From Antedon mediterranea (Eukaryota > Echinodermata > Crinoidea > Comatulida > Antedonidae), in contig NC_092675.1 in assembly GCF_964355755.1 (NCBI RefSeq), forward strand, positions 9,377,312 through 9,441,311: DNA of 64,000 bases. Direction: 5' to 3'. Under the pieces are notes generated by a model. That model was not told the origin of the DNA and did not search any database. It saw only the letters and a program-made list of their open reading frames with translations. The position numbers and the translations under genes are program-made. Below are positions 26,709 through 38,909 of this stretch, piece after piece; within the stretch, counting starts at the first letter, position 1, and each line of letters starts with the position of its first letter.

Positions 26709-28214
26709 TTATAATGTGAAGTACTTCCTTTTTTGCACAGATCTACCAAAAGGTATTTTACTAATTAAGCTACACATACACTAATTCGATTATAGTTTAT
26801 GTAGTGGTGTATGAGTAGCCAAAACTATCTTCTTCTTTTATTCTCAGTAAATATTCCCAGTTATAAATGGAAATCATTTAGCCAAAAATGCTTGGTACAA
26901 ATGAAAGCATAGACAAAAATTACAAACAAATGCTGGTTTGTAATATGTATGTGCTAAAGCTAATAGTTGAAAATTGGGAATCCTTGGCCCTTATGTTAAA
27001 ATAAGTATGACATTGATGGATAAAACTTGTTCCGATTCAATACAATGCACAAAATAGGTTATCTGTGTCCAATTAAATGATCTTATCTATTTGGCGTATT
27101 TCCTTCATCTTTGATTTTTCTAGTGATCACAATTTTGGAAATGACATTTTTAATGAAATGGTTTTTACATTTTAACATTGAGTATGTTTTAGTATACATA
27201 AAAGGTCAAGTTATAAACATTATATGAATGAGATTGAGACTCATGAGGTAGAACATAAAACAAGTTAAAGTCGTGTTTCGGACCATAAAATTGTTATTAT
27301 TGTGGTCTTTTACTAAATAAATTAACATTCAAATAGTTGCTGATTGTCACTTCATTAATTCATTTTGTATTAAAATGTAAAAACCTTATACTTTGAAAAT
27401 GATATCAGGTATCTATCAAAACTTCCACTGGTGAACAAAGAAAGATTCATCTAACAGTACAAAGCATGATTTCAACAAACAGGCATTCAAAGCCACTCTA
27501 TAATGTTTTTAAAAATACATTTTGATATTTGGCAATATAGTGGTATTTTATGTTGTGGGCCAAGTAAAGAAGCTTTGTTGGATGAGTGTTGTAACCGCAA
27601 AAGATGACTAACTACCATACGATAGTGAGTTGGAACACTGCACATACTACCTTATTGTATGAGTGCCAAACATGCACAGCTACAGAATAAGTCTAAACCC
27701 CTTATTTTAGCACGCCCTTATTTTTTTTAACAAGTTGTTTATAAAAATTATTTGAACTAAAGAGGATACACAAAATTGTAATTGCATATTAAAATCATTT
27801 GGTTCCAACACTTTTAATCTAAAATAACCTTATCGAGAGATTGAGTGACTAAAATCAAAGACATAATACTGACTATAGCATACATACTCAATGGAACAGG
27901 TCCTGAAATTGTTTAAACTAGGCCCTATTGGTATCACTAGGAAATGTTATCAAGCTTCTGTTTGCAAACTACGAGTTGCTCCATCTGTGTTTGCAAACTA
28001 AAGTTTACTAGTGCTCACATTATCAATAAAATTAGTGAATTTGGGCCAAATCAGATTATAATTGGTTGTGGCAGTCAAAACTAGAATTCTCATTAAAACG
28101 TTTTTATTGGAAAAAAAAAGTACAAATCTTAAATGTTCATCTGAACTTCAACTTCATACCTTGAAAATTATACACAGTGGCATACAAGGTAGTGCAAGAG
28201 AATTATCATCACAG

Positions 28215-28426
28215 ACTTTGACTTCCTGTCAGAATCACGATGCTCAAAATTCCCAACTACAGAACGAATAATGACAAGAGAGAAAACGTACACCTATTGG
28301 GACATACCCGCACCTGTCATAGACATGAGATTTAATTATTCGGCAACGAACATCAGATTTCGCAGAATGTTACAGAAGTTTCCTTCGATGATGGAACGAT
28401 TGTATTGGGGACTTAGACATCTGTAG
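28215..28426 (+). CDS. Candidate terminal coding exon, unknown protein
   Basis: An acceptor-like ATTATCATCACAG ends at 28214. From there a frame entered in phase 1 stays open for about 70 codons to a TAG at 28424-28426, and includes residues such as YTYWDIPAPVIDMRF and MERLYWGLRHL. The residue mix (Trp, Tyr, Pro, Arg, Met) is less biased toward Lys/Asn/Ile/Phe than chance frames in this AT-rich DNA, and the stretch is visibly richer in G+C than its flanks. An ATTAAA poly(A)-type signal lies at about 28461. I do not recognise the family and could not connect an upstream exon with confidence. It could be an exon, a decayed retrocopy, or chance. Confidence 0.25.
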
Positions 28427-28833
28427 ATAATTACAAAGCAAATTCATCAAATTTTTTTTTTATTAAAGAAATTGGATTATGATATTGAATTTCCCTATCT
28501 CATATATACAGTAATCTATCAACTATCAATACATTTATCTTTTTATAATATTCTAAATTTCAAATACAGAAATCTCTGTTCATAAATGCCCCAATTATGG
28601 CATTCTGTAACAGATCAACTTTAGGTACTTTTTTAAAATTAATTTAATTCACTCAGAGAATCTATCAACACTGCAGGATTTGAACTCTTGATCTAGTCTG
28701 GGCTCCAGACGGAGTTTTTTCTTAATATTATTAGTAAAAATATAAATATTTTTGCACATATGGCGTTTCATACGTGTATTACTTGAGTTTGGATACTCCG
28801 TCTGGGGAAACACGCAAAAGTCACGTGGTTTGA

Positions 28834-28851
28834 CACCAAGAATTCTTGGTG
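28834..28851. repeat. 18-bp perfect palindrome
   Basis: CACCAAGAATTCTTGGTG reads the same on both strands. No role is evident. Confidence 0.7.
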
Positions 28852-28884
28852 CATAGATTATCCGGTTGAATAGTTTCAGCTGCA

Positions 28885-28975
28885 TGCGATTGGCTACTCA
28901 CTCGTACACCGTTTTAATATTCATATTTCAGAATTTCAAAGACTCAACAACTAAGATGGTACGCATGCGCTATGT
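28885..28975. promoter_or_regulatory. Possible CpG-type promoter
   Basis: A CCAAT-type ATTGG (near 28890) and an NRF-1-like CGCATGCGC (28962-28970) occur in a stretch richer in CpG than its surroundings. Such pairs are common in TATA-less animal promoters. No start site or downstream gene could be assigned. Confidence 0.2.
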
Positions 28976-29051
28976 AACGTTTAGACAACGTGTACTTGGG
29001 TACATTGATGAAAGTTTCTGAAGGCTAGAAAGGATTTTATATGGATCATTT

Positions 29052-29084
29052 AATCAGGGAGATGTAATTTACATCTCCCTGATT
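29052..29084. repeat. 33-bp palindrome (16-bp arms)
   Basis: AATCAGGGAGATGTAA, one base, then TTACATCTCCCTGATT: perfect 16-bp arms around a single central base. This would extrude as a cruciform or form a stable RNA hairpin. Confidence 0.85.
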
Positions 29085-32000
29085 TAATATTACGCGGAGA
29101 TAATTTGATTTAATTCCCACCCAGACCCTGTCCTGTTGTGTGTGAATCCTGTTGTGTGCCGGTGGTGGTATTATGTAGGCCTACCTTATTGGCGTTTTAT
29201 TTGGCAGGTCATACGTGCGAGTTGAGTAGGACCTACGAAGGAGGCCTAGGCTAAGGACTAAACAATTAATAAACAAAACAACTTGGCAACACGATTTCAT
29301 ATTTTAACAGTCTCGATCGTACATTCAGCACTGTACGTAGGCCTACTCGATCTTTGTCATTTTTAAACAAAATGATCATTGGTTGATTCGAAATCCATAT
29401 TTACATACCGCCCGCCCCATATAGCCAAATACGGTATGATAACCTACGTCATTCTTATCGGATGTTTGCGGTCTGCAAATCGATTTCTATACGTGTTTCA
29501 CAAGTCTGTATTTTCAGACAAAAATCGCGGTCGAAATAAAAACAAATAAATAAAAAAAAAACAATACAGACTTGGAGCAAGTCTACTCTTGATCCTGAAA
29601 TTGTAAGAAAGGTATAACAACCACGGATATTATTTCTCACACTAGAATCTTAAGAAAAAGAAAGGTAAGATTAGAACAAAATACCACAAATTTACAATTT
29701 CACTGAAAAAATATTTTAAAAGTTCACATAAGGAAAAGTCTGCAACCTACGTAACCAATCAAGTCTTCTTGTAGTATTTGAACCCAACATCCAGGGATTA
29801 TACAGTAAACACCAGATTAATCAAGTAACATTAACAAACACACTTCAACTTCATCTCCTTTAATTATGACTTTATGACAACAAGAAACAATTCTATATCC
29901 CTTATTTTAAAGCAATGTGAATATATAGATTATATAAATACATATTAACTTAGTTTAATTCATTTAAAATACCCACTACATATTATTCATGAACTATTTT
30001 GAAGAAATAAAAAAGAACCCACAAAAGACAAAAACAAAATTAAAGCATAAAATGACCAATCAACAATATTAAACTTTCACAGATTATTCTACAGTTCAAA
30101 ATATTGGGACAAAATACTACAATTAATTACACATTATGTAGCCTATTAGAGATTTCAATAATTGCCCTAATAAATTATTTAAATGATTTTTAATCATTTC
30201 ATCATTTTTATTATTTTTTTTTTTCCTTTTTTGGTTTGTTTTCCTTTTTTTTTTAAAGATTTTTAAAAATTTATTTTGTTTCTGTTAATGATTTATACTA
30301 TTTATTCATTATTTTATTTAGAATTATTATAAATTGTATTTTAAATATTGTCATTGTTATATATTTGTTGTTGTCCTGTCTTGTAAATAACTCATTAACA
30401 AAACGAATGCTCTTTGCACAAGCCCAAAAACCATACTATCGTGACCCCTGGATTAAATTAAGCAATCTCCTTCAGTGCGATCCTAGTCAAGCTAAGAAGC
30501 TTACCCAGTCAAGGAAGCCCTTCAACAGTCGGACCCAGCATATATTTGGATGCTAGAGAAGACTGCCTCTTGGATGAGACTGGCATCAGTGGGAGGAATA
30601 AAACTGTGCTGTACCGGTACTGTAGTGAAGGAACTGGATGGACCACCCTTGTTATACAGTAGTTGAAATAAATTAAATAAAAAACCCTTTGTGACCCCTT
30701 TTATATTTATTATCTTGTATGTTTCTGTGGGCTTTTTTTTTTACTGATCCAGGTATTTATAAGTAATTTTTAACAGTTTGTGAATTTTGCAAAAATTTAG
30801 CATTTTTCAGCAAAACAAAATGTTAATAATAATAAATTAATAAATATCTAAAATAATTTTATATGAATTGATAACAAAATCCCTAAAATGACTATTAGGG
30901 TCATGTAAAAACATGCTACTGACTTGTTTTTACATAAAATTGTATTAAATCATTTATTTTGACATACTATTTTCAATTTCAGCATTTTATACAAAGAAAT
31001 TAACAAACCTTCTAAACATTTGTTATATCTGCAATAAGAGGTTAAATGCAATAGGCAATAGTAGAAAATTTTGATAAACTGAAAAATTGAAACTAGTGAG
31101 TGCTAAAATAGGACAAATTTCAAATCTTTAAATCAAAATTACTTAAAATTAAATTTAGTTATAAGAGGCATGTCTCAAAACGTTAGTTGGAAAGTGGAAC
31201 GATTCTCAATTTGGTATTTGATTTTCTAAATCCAATTATAAATGACACAAACCATGGTCCGGTAAGGGTGCAAAGTGTACACACTTAACAGCAAATGTTC
31301 TGAACTTTACAAAACATGGCACTTATTAATGATTTATTATTGTAACTTGATATTAACCATTTAAGTTGATGAAAAACTTGTTTGATATTCCAATAATGAC
31401 TGGCGAATGAAATGAAACATAATTTAATCTGATATCGTAATATGTTTTTTTAAAATTAAATTTTAACTCACAACAGTAACCTGTCTGGCATTAGGGAAAA
31501 GGAAACTCATACTCATGCAAGACTAGAACCAAAGACACTGTGATTGGTCATCTGTACAACAGGGTATGAACGTTGGTTCCTCTAAATTGAATCTAATCTC
31601 TGTTAGTATTCTATGTCAAATAAAGATCATATGAAAGCAAATAATATGAAAATTGCTGAACAATTATTAAACATTAAAACAAAAAGAATTGTTTAATACT
31701 AAAGCACCTCCACAAGTACAAAATGCCAAGTATACAATACACAAGAATGCCTCAATAAGAGACAAATTGAAACCTGCAAAATTGTCAACACCCGTATCTG
31801 ATCATTAATTATTTTGGGAACATTGGATAGGGTGGAGTAAATAAAAGAAATATATCGTTTGAATTACTAATAAACTATTGACTAATAAATCATCTGACAT
31901 AATCTGCTATTTCCTTTACATGGATTATGTATTGCCAATATGTCAGACTTGTTTGTCTGGCTTCGAATATTTATCTTTTCAAGATTTATAAAGTTTATAT

Positions 32001-34932
32001 CACAGCTACTGTAAATAAAAGAAATACTGCATGTGGTGAAACAGTTTGGCTACTGTACTTTACTTTTCTGAGATTTCTTTTCCAAGTTTGTTTACTATAT
32101 GCATATTATATACACACTATATTATTGCACAACAATTGAGGATGTAAAACATAATTATAACAAGTATTTTTATTGTGCTACCAGGAACCTGGTTGCTATA
32201 AAATTACTGAAGGGCTGATTTCACTATAATATAATACACGCCTGTGTACGGCCCTTTACCAACATTGACTGTCAGCTACTGTGATATATCAGTACTAGAT
32301 TCACATAATAGCTGGTTTTAAGAATTTAAATTTATAGCATTCATTCATATAAACTACTATATACATACATCCATCCAAAGGCAAACATGCTGTGACAATT
32401 AGAGATGCAAAATAAAAGAAAAAGGCAAAGATTGGTAAAATTGAAAAACAACCATGGAGAATATCAAGCTCTTCCTTTGTCATGGCAATGAAACCAGACC
32501 ATATGGAACTGTAATAATTGTTTTTTATTTTTATAACATACATAATATTTAATAAAGGAATGAATAATGTTGTTATAATTGTACAATACGACAAGAAAAC
32601 ATGTAATTAATTTTTAATTACCGACAAACTGAACTTCCACAAAAAAGATTTAAGTGCTCGATAACATAATTAAAAACATTACGATGATCTTGGTCTAAAA
32701 ATAAAATATTTCAATTAGATTATTACTCAATAGGCCTATTGTAAAGTTTGTGAGTTTGAAAATAAACAGATGGCATAAAGCTGTTTAAATGATAGACAAG
32801 ATAGCATTACAAGATGGAATGAACATCAGTATCATTCTTGTGAATAAATATATGTCAGTCTTTTAATTTAATTATTTATAAACTGTGCTTATAAAATCAA
32901 TTGAAAAATATGTAATATAAACTATGGTGACATAATACATTGGGAAGAAATGAAGAGTATCAACATTGATTTGGAATAAATGTTAACAAATTTAATTATA
33001 GATAAAAATGTTCTCCAAAATAAATTAATGGAGTGCTAGCATCAACAACATTTAAAATCACATTTGAAGTATATTTTATTATTCATTAAAAGCTGCCAAG
33101 TATGTGGTTCACTTCATCAATAAGAAATATTGGACAAATTGTAGCTAGGAACTTGCAATAAAAACAAAAGAAATTTAAGATAGAATTAATAATTATTAGT
33201 ATTATAGTATTAAAAAAGCTGACATGAATTACACTTTCAATAACTTGCTTCTCCCCATATGTGCCTATTTTCTATCCAAGACAACATTACTTTAGAAGAC
33301 CAGAGGTATACCTACTCATCTCGTAAGAAGTAATGTTTTTTAAGTTCATAAAATGCAATGGAGCTATGGTTTTATTGCGAGAAGAATTGCTCTAACTCAA
33401 ACCCAACGCATGTATCGTCATTATGCCAATACTTATTTATTAAACATTTGTTCCAAATTAGTTTTTGCTTTACAAAACAAGCCACTGCAGTCTAGAGTAT
33501 ACTTTTTTTTTCATTTTCTAATGTGTGTCAGAATCGTATTACAACCAGTACAGTCTGAATCATATGACTGTGTGCAAATGTATCTTTTTGGATGTTCAAT
33601 ATCAAAATATTTTCTAAAATGAAAGAAAGTTTTACCAGACTCAGCAATATTCACATTATCCAGACATTCACAATGATACATTATCAAACTAGAAACTGAA
33701 AAAGTCTCTGCAGACAAATGGGTTATGTATTATATTGGAAAATAGTATATAAATCGATCACTAGGCAAATCTATTCGCATGAATAAAACTTTCCTGGGCT
33801 CTGATTGGTTGCACATTTTCTTCTCATTGCAAAAAGTGGATGGAAGCATGAATACACAAACAAAAATTTTCTATTTGTGAGACTAAACTAAACTATGCCT
33901 TTTTGTCAAATTTTTACTTCACAATTTGTTCAAAATACCACCTTTTTACAGAGACAATTTGTACCAATTGTGCTGTGACATAATCTAATACATTTAAAAT
34001 GTAATGTGTTTTCTGTTTATCCTGTTGTACTTCATAATGTTATTTATCATGATCTATTAATATCATAAGGAGAAACCATTCATTCACAATTTATACATCA
34101 TTTATGCTAATAAGGTATCTTTTGACATGAAAACTGGGCCAATAAGGTTGTGTGTACAATACTAGATTAATTGGCTGATTCAATTTTATGAATTAATTAA
34201 TCATGTTAAATTAGGCTAATTATGCTTCTGCAATGTATTCCACTAGAGCATGTTGAGGTTATCACATTGTTTTATAATTTAATGTTCACTTCATACTCAG
34301 TGATTTTATATTAAATGGATTCAACAGAATGCTAGTAATGATTATTTGATTATCATAATGTACTTTACTAATAGGATGATATAGTTTCTAATCTATCAGT
34401 TTTGAAAGGCTTTGATGTTGTCCCATTTCTGTAGGAATTACCTTTCAACACTGATAAATGTATTAAATAAAGTCTTAGTATGAATTAATCAAAAAGGTAA
34501 GTAAACTGACAAATTTAATTTAAAACATCATGAAAATAATTTGAATCACTCGCTGTTGACAGGTCTAAGAAAATTGTATTTATGAGCCCGGGTAATTCTC
34601 AAAGATAATATCGTCTTAATGTTAATTAGCATGCTTTTAATGATAAAGGTGATATGTTGCAAGATGTAAAATGAAATGTTGTTAACATGAATTAAAAGCA
34701 GAGGGGAGTGGTTTACATTAGAATGAATAACTTTGACTTTATACTGTAAAAAACAATGTTTGCAGATAAACAACCATGATTTAAACCCACAGTTCAATAT
34801 GATTTGTTTTTATTCTTGAAAATTGTTAACTTTCATAACATATCAGGAACAATATATGGCGTATCTATCAAAAACATTTAGCTTTAACTTTAGTCCATTT
34901 AACATAAATTAGGAAGAATCGACTCAAACAAA

Positions 34933-36902
34933 GTGTCCCCTTAATAGGGGTAGGCTGTAGCATTAACATTATGGAAAACATTCTTGCATGTGAAAGTGTC
35001 CCCTTAATAGGGGTAGGCTGTAGCATTAACATTATGGAAAACATTCTTGCATGTGATAGTGTCCCCTTAATAGGGGTAGGCTGTAGCATTAACATTATGG
35101 AAAACATTCTTGCATGTGATAGTGTCCCCTTAATAGGGGTAGGCTGTAGCATTAACATTATGGAAAACATTCTTGCATGTGATAGTGTCCCCTTAATAGG
35201 GGTAGGCTGTAGCATTAACATTATGGAAAACATTCTTGCATGTAATAGTGTCCCCTTAATAGGGGTAGGCTGTACAGTAGCATTAACATTATGGAAAACA
35301 TTCTTGCATGTGATAGTGTCCCCTTAATAGGGGTAGGCTGTAGCATTAACATTATGGAAAACATTCTTGCATGTGATAGTGTCCCTTAATAGGGGTAGGC
35401 TGTAGCATTAACATTATGGAAAACATTCTTGCATGTGATAGTGTCCCCTTAATAGGGGTAGGCTGTAGCATTAACATTATGGAAAACATTCTTGCATGTG
35501 ATAGTGTCCCCTTAATAGGGGTAGGCTGTAGCATTAACATTATGGAAAACATTCTTGCATGTGATAGTGTCCCTTAATAGGGGTAGGCTGTAGCATTAAC
35601 ATTATGGGAAACATTCTTGCATGTGAAAGTGTCCCCTTAATAGAGGTAGGCTGTAGCATTAACATTATGGAAAACATTCTTGCATGTGAAAGTGTCCCCT
35701 TAATAGGGGTAGGCTGTAGCATTAACATTATGGAAAACATTCTTGCATGTGATAGTGTCCCCTTAATAGGGGTAGGCTGTAGCATTAACATTATGGAAAA
35801 CATTCTTGCATGTGATAGTGTCCCCTTAATAGGGGTAGGCTGTAGCATTAACATTATGGAAAACATTCTTGCATGTGATAGTGTCCCCTTAATAGGGGTA
35901 GGCTGTAGCATTAACATTATGGAAAACATTCTTGCATGTGAAAGTGTCCCCTTAATAGGGGTAGGCTGTAGCATTAACATTATGGAAAACATTCTTGCAT
36001 GTGAAAGTGTCCCCTTAATAGGGATAGGCTGTAGCATTAACATTATGGAAAACATTCTTGCATGTGATAGTGTCCCTTAATAGGGGTAGGCTGTAGCATT
36101 AACATTATGGGAAACATTCTTGCATGTGAAAGTGTCCCCTTAATAGAGGTAGGCTGTAGCATTAACATTATGGAAAACATTCTTGCATGTGAAAGTGTCC
36201 CCTTAATAGGGGTAGGCTGTAGCATTAACATTATGGAAAACATTCTTGCATGTGATAGTGTCCCCTTAATAGGGGTAGGCTGTAGCATTAACATTATGGA
36301 AAACATTCTTGCATGTGATAGTGTCCCCTTAATAGGGGTAGGCTGTAGCATTAACATTATGGAAAACATTCTTGCATGTGAAAGTGTCCCCTTAATAGGG
36401 GTAGGCTGTAGCATTAACATTATGGAAAACATTCTTGCATGTGAAAGTGTCCCCTTAATAGGGATAGGCTGTAGCATTAACATTATGGAAAACATTCTTG
36501 CATGTGATAGTGTCCCTTAATAGGGGTAGGCTGTAGCATTAACATTATGGAAAACATTCTTGCATGTGATAGTGTCCCCTTAATAGGGGTAGGCTGTAGC
36601 ATTAACATTATGGAAAACATTCTTGCATGTGATAGTGTCCCCTTAATAGGGGTAGGCTGTAGCATTAACATTATGGGAAACATTCTTGCATGTGATAGTG
36701 TCCCCTTAATAGGGGTAGGCTGTAGCATTAACATTATGGAAAACATTATTGCATGTGAAAGTGTCCCTTAATAGGGGTAGGCTGTAGCATTAACATTATG
36801 GGAAACATTCTTGCATGTAATAGTGTCCCTTAATAGGGGTAGGCTGTAGCATTAACATTATGGAAAACATTCTTGCATGTGAAAGTGTCCCCTTAATAGG
36901 GG
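34933..36902. repeat. 63-bp satellite, about 31 copies
   Basis: The unit begins GTGTCCCCTTAATAGGGGTA and ends CATTCTTGCATGTGATA, with a period of 63. Some units have CCC for CCCC and are 62 bp. Variant markers (AATAGAGG at about 35640 and 36143; GGGATAGG at about 36020 and 36460; GGGAAACATT at several units) show block duplication inside the array. Because 63 is divisible by 3 and neither strand carries a stop in one frame, the array is open on both strands (21-residue repeats beginning MENILAC on plus and MFSIMLM on minus) until a 62-bp unit shifts the frame. I treat these frames as by-products. Each unit contains the inverted CCCCT/AGGGG pair. Confidence 0.97.
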
Positions 36903-36904
36903 GT

Positions 36905-37239
36905 TCTAGAATAGTTCAATGATTCAGTTATATTTAAAAAGGTGAAGATATATTTGCATCTTTTAACAAATTACTATTCAAATGAAATCATCAGCTAAAG
37001 CTTTTTGATGATGGATTTTTGGCAATTGGCATGTCAAATCATCAGGTCAAAGAGTAGAGCAGTCACTAATAAAATGACTAGAATAAACAGAGGGGAGTGG
37101 TTCATTTGAATTACTCAGCATTTACTTTGGACTTTTAAACTAATTTGAATTGGAGCTTTTTCATGAAAGGGATATTGAATATGTGCTGGGATGTTGTGCA
37201 TAGATTGAGAGCAGAGGGGAGTATGTAGAAGTGACTCAC
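36905..37239. other. Non-coding flank of the satellite
   Basis: Contains two copies of the CAGAGGGGAGT motif (about 37090 and 37210), matching one before the satellite at about 34699. Nothing else is recognised. Confidence 0.4.
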
Positions 37240-37326
37240 CAGATGGATGGCAACATGCATGCTGCAATGGTGCTGTAGACAGAATCTGTACATGGAATCC
37301 TCTGGCGACTGTTGCAACATAAACAT
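37240..37326 (-). CDS. Candidate 87-nt internal exon, unknown protein
   Basis: On the minus strand a strong acceptor (CCACTTCCTTTTCAG) precedes 87 bases that end in CTG followed by the consensus donor GTGAGTC. The length is an exact multiple of three. All three frames are open; frame 0 gives residues such as LQQSPEDSMYRFCLQHHC. The stretch is richer in G+C than its neighbours. No family is recognised and no neighbouring exon was found, so this stays a candidate only. Confidence 0.3.
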
Positions 37327-37534
37327 CTGAAAAGGAAGTGGATGTTATAAAATCACATGGTAAATTCCCTCTGTTGTTTCCCTGTCATCTGGCTATTCTA
37401 TATGGAACAGGCAAACATGTGAATCCCATTTTTAGAAAATCTATTTGGAATTCAGTATTTTACATTTTGTCATACACATGATCAATGTTTGTATGGTAAT
37501 GCATTGTTTTTAAATTTGCAAAGAAGCTGCTGTC

Positions 37535-37693
37535 TTAAGCTATTGTCTACACTATCAAACTTTATGTGATGATATGTGTAAAATGTGATATATCCATATA
37601 TGGACATGATGATGTCATATCACTACCATATTTGAGTATCACTACATCACACTTTTTTTGTCAAACTGGTTTGATGGTGTAGACAGAGCTTTA
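37535..37693. mobile_element. MITE family member 3, most complete copy
   Basis: The left end TTAAGCTATTGTCTACACTA is inverted at the right as GTGTAGACAGAGCTTTA, giving terminal repeats of about 25 bases with few mismatches. TTAA (37535-37538) and TTTA (37690-37693) flank, possibly a degenerate 4-bp TTAA duplication as used by Kolobok or piggyBac elements. The interior CCATATATGG lies at 37594-37603. No coding capacity. Confidence 0.8.
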
Positions 37694-38142
37694 GAAAAGT
37701 AAAACCTCTTTAGAATTAATTATGCTAGAGATATTTAATGACAGATCTGGTATAAAAAGTACAGTTTAAGTTAAAACACCAACATTTGATTAATTGTCTG
37801 TTGTTAACCACATTCACGTTTGCATTTCCTCTATTAATTTCGTTTGTAATTTTAACAAATTAATTAAATTATGTTTATGGGAAAATATAGTTGTAAAATA
37901 TTAGGTTTAAATATTTATCTGTTTATGGAATAACATCAATGTCAAAATGATCAATGATAAATTTGTTTCAGCAACAAACAAATGTCAGTATTAATCGAAA
38001 GTAAAATATAAAAGGTGTTTTTGTATGTTTTATATAATTTAGAAAAAGTGCAAAGTATATAGTTCACTAATTTCTAACTAACTTTAGCAACCATTGAAGT
38101 ATCATATAAATGTGATGTAATCAATCATTTGATGGATGGGTA
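37694..38142. other. AT-rich non-coding stretch
   Basis: I see no gene, RNA or repeat that I can support. Confidence 0.45.
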
Positions 38143-38147
38143 CATCA

Positions 38148-38904
38148 CAGGGGCGGATCTAGGATTTTGATAAAGAGGGGGCCGATATGGGAAAAATAAT
38201 CGTCTAGGGAGGTTGGATGGCATCCCCCCCCCCCCCCCCGGGAAACTTTTTTTCTACACGCCCGGAGATAGCATCTCGATTCTTGTCATATAATTATCTG
38301 AATAATTATAGTGGGTTTTATAGACCATATTAAATATATGGAACTGGTTTTTTTGCGCCTAAAGCCTGTTTTTCCGTCGCGTATTTTTACATATTTTTTA
38401 CGTGATTGTTGGTTTCTTGGTTCTTTCGACGTTGCTGGGACACATGGACGTGAAATTTTGCAAAGCCAAGTCTGTGTGAAAATTGAAAAAGTTGCAGGTT
38501 TGATGCTTCAACCCAGCCGGCCTAGGACATGTTTTCGCTGATATCTTAATCTAGTCTTTACACTAAAGACAACATTAAATTTAATTGTTTTTATATTAAA
38601 ATTAGTTTTACTTACACTTAGTTATTTTGAAATATACTTTAAAAGAGTACAAAAAACATCGTCGCGTTGTAAAAAATAAGAATTGTCACAAACAATGATG
38701 ACGTAATTTATAAACTATTTGATTGGTCAGTCAGTTTTACCGATCGTAACGTTGAAGTTAAAAACAAATGAAGATTTTAACGATTTTTAATGTTGATTTG
38801 TACCCCTTTTTCCTGTAAAATCGTTGATAAAATTGTATGTAAATGGGTGCATAATATATATTTATTACAACTAACTAACTAACTACCAACTAAATCCGCC
38901 CCTG
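38148..38904. mobile_element. 757-bp non-autonomous element with CAGGGGCGGAT termini
   Basis: The left end CAGGGGCGGATCTAG matches the inverted right end (ATCCGCCCCTG, to 38904) over about 11 bases and more loosely further in. CATCA flanks both sides exactly (38143-38147 and 38905-38909). Termini starting CAG are typical of hAT elements, although most hATs make 8-bp duplications. A run of about 17 C occurs near 38224. The 76-codon frame inside resembles nothing. Confidence 0.65.
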
Positions 38905-38909
38905 CATCA

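Larger units (their letters stand above)
26708..34932. other. Mostly non-coding stretch with a possible gene end and promoter
   Basis: Apart from the candidate exon at 28215-28426, the possible promoter near 28.9 kb and the palindromes listed separately, I recognise nothing. Poly(T)-rich sequence occupies about 30205-30265. The motif GCAGAGGGGAGTGGTT at about 34699 recurs at about 37090 and, shortened, at about 37210, on the far side of the 63-bp satellite. Confidence 0.4.

Noticed and set aside
28649-28885. 78-codon minus-strand frame next to the possible promoter
   Set aside because: Overlaps an inverted CCAGACGGAGT repeat and turns Lys/Asn-rich in its middle; insufficient evidence.
34868-36771. 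Long repetitive frames on both strands, up to 171 codons
   Set aside because: They are produced by the 63-bp period and are broken by 62-bp units; there is no sign of selection for coding.
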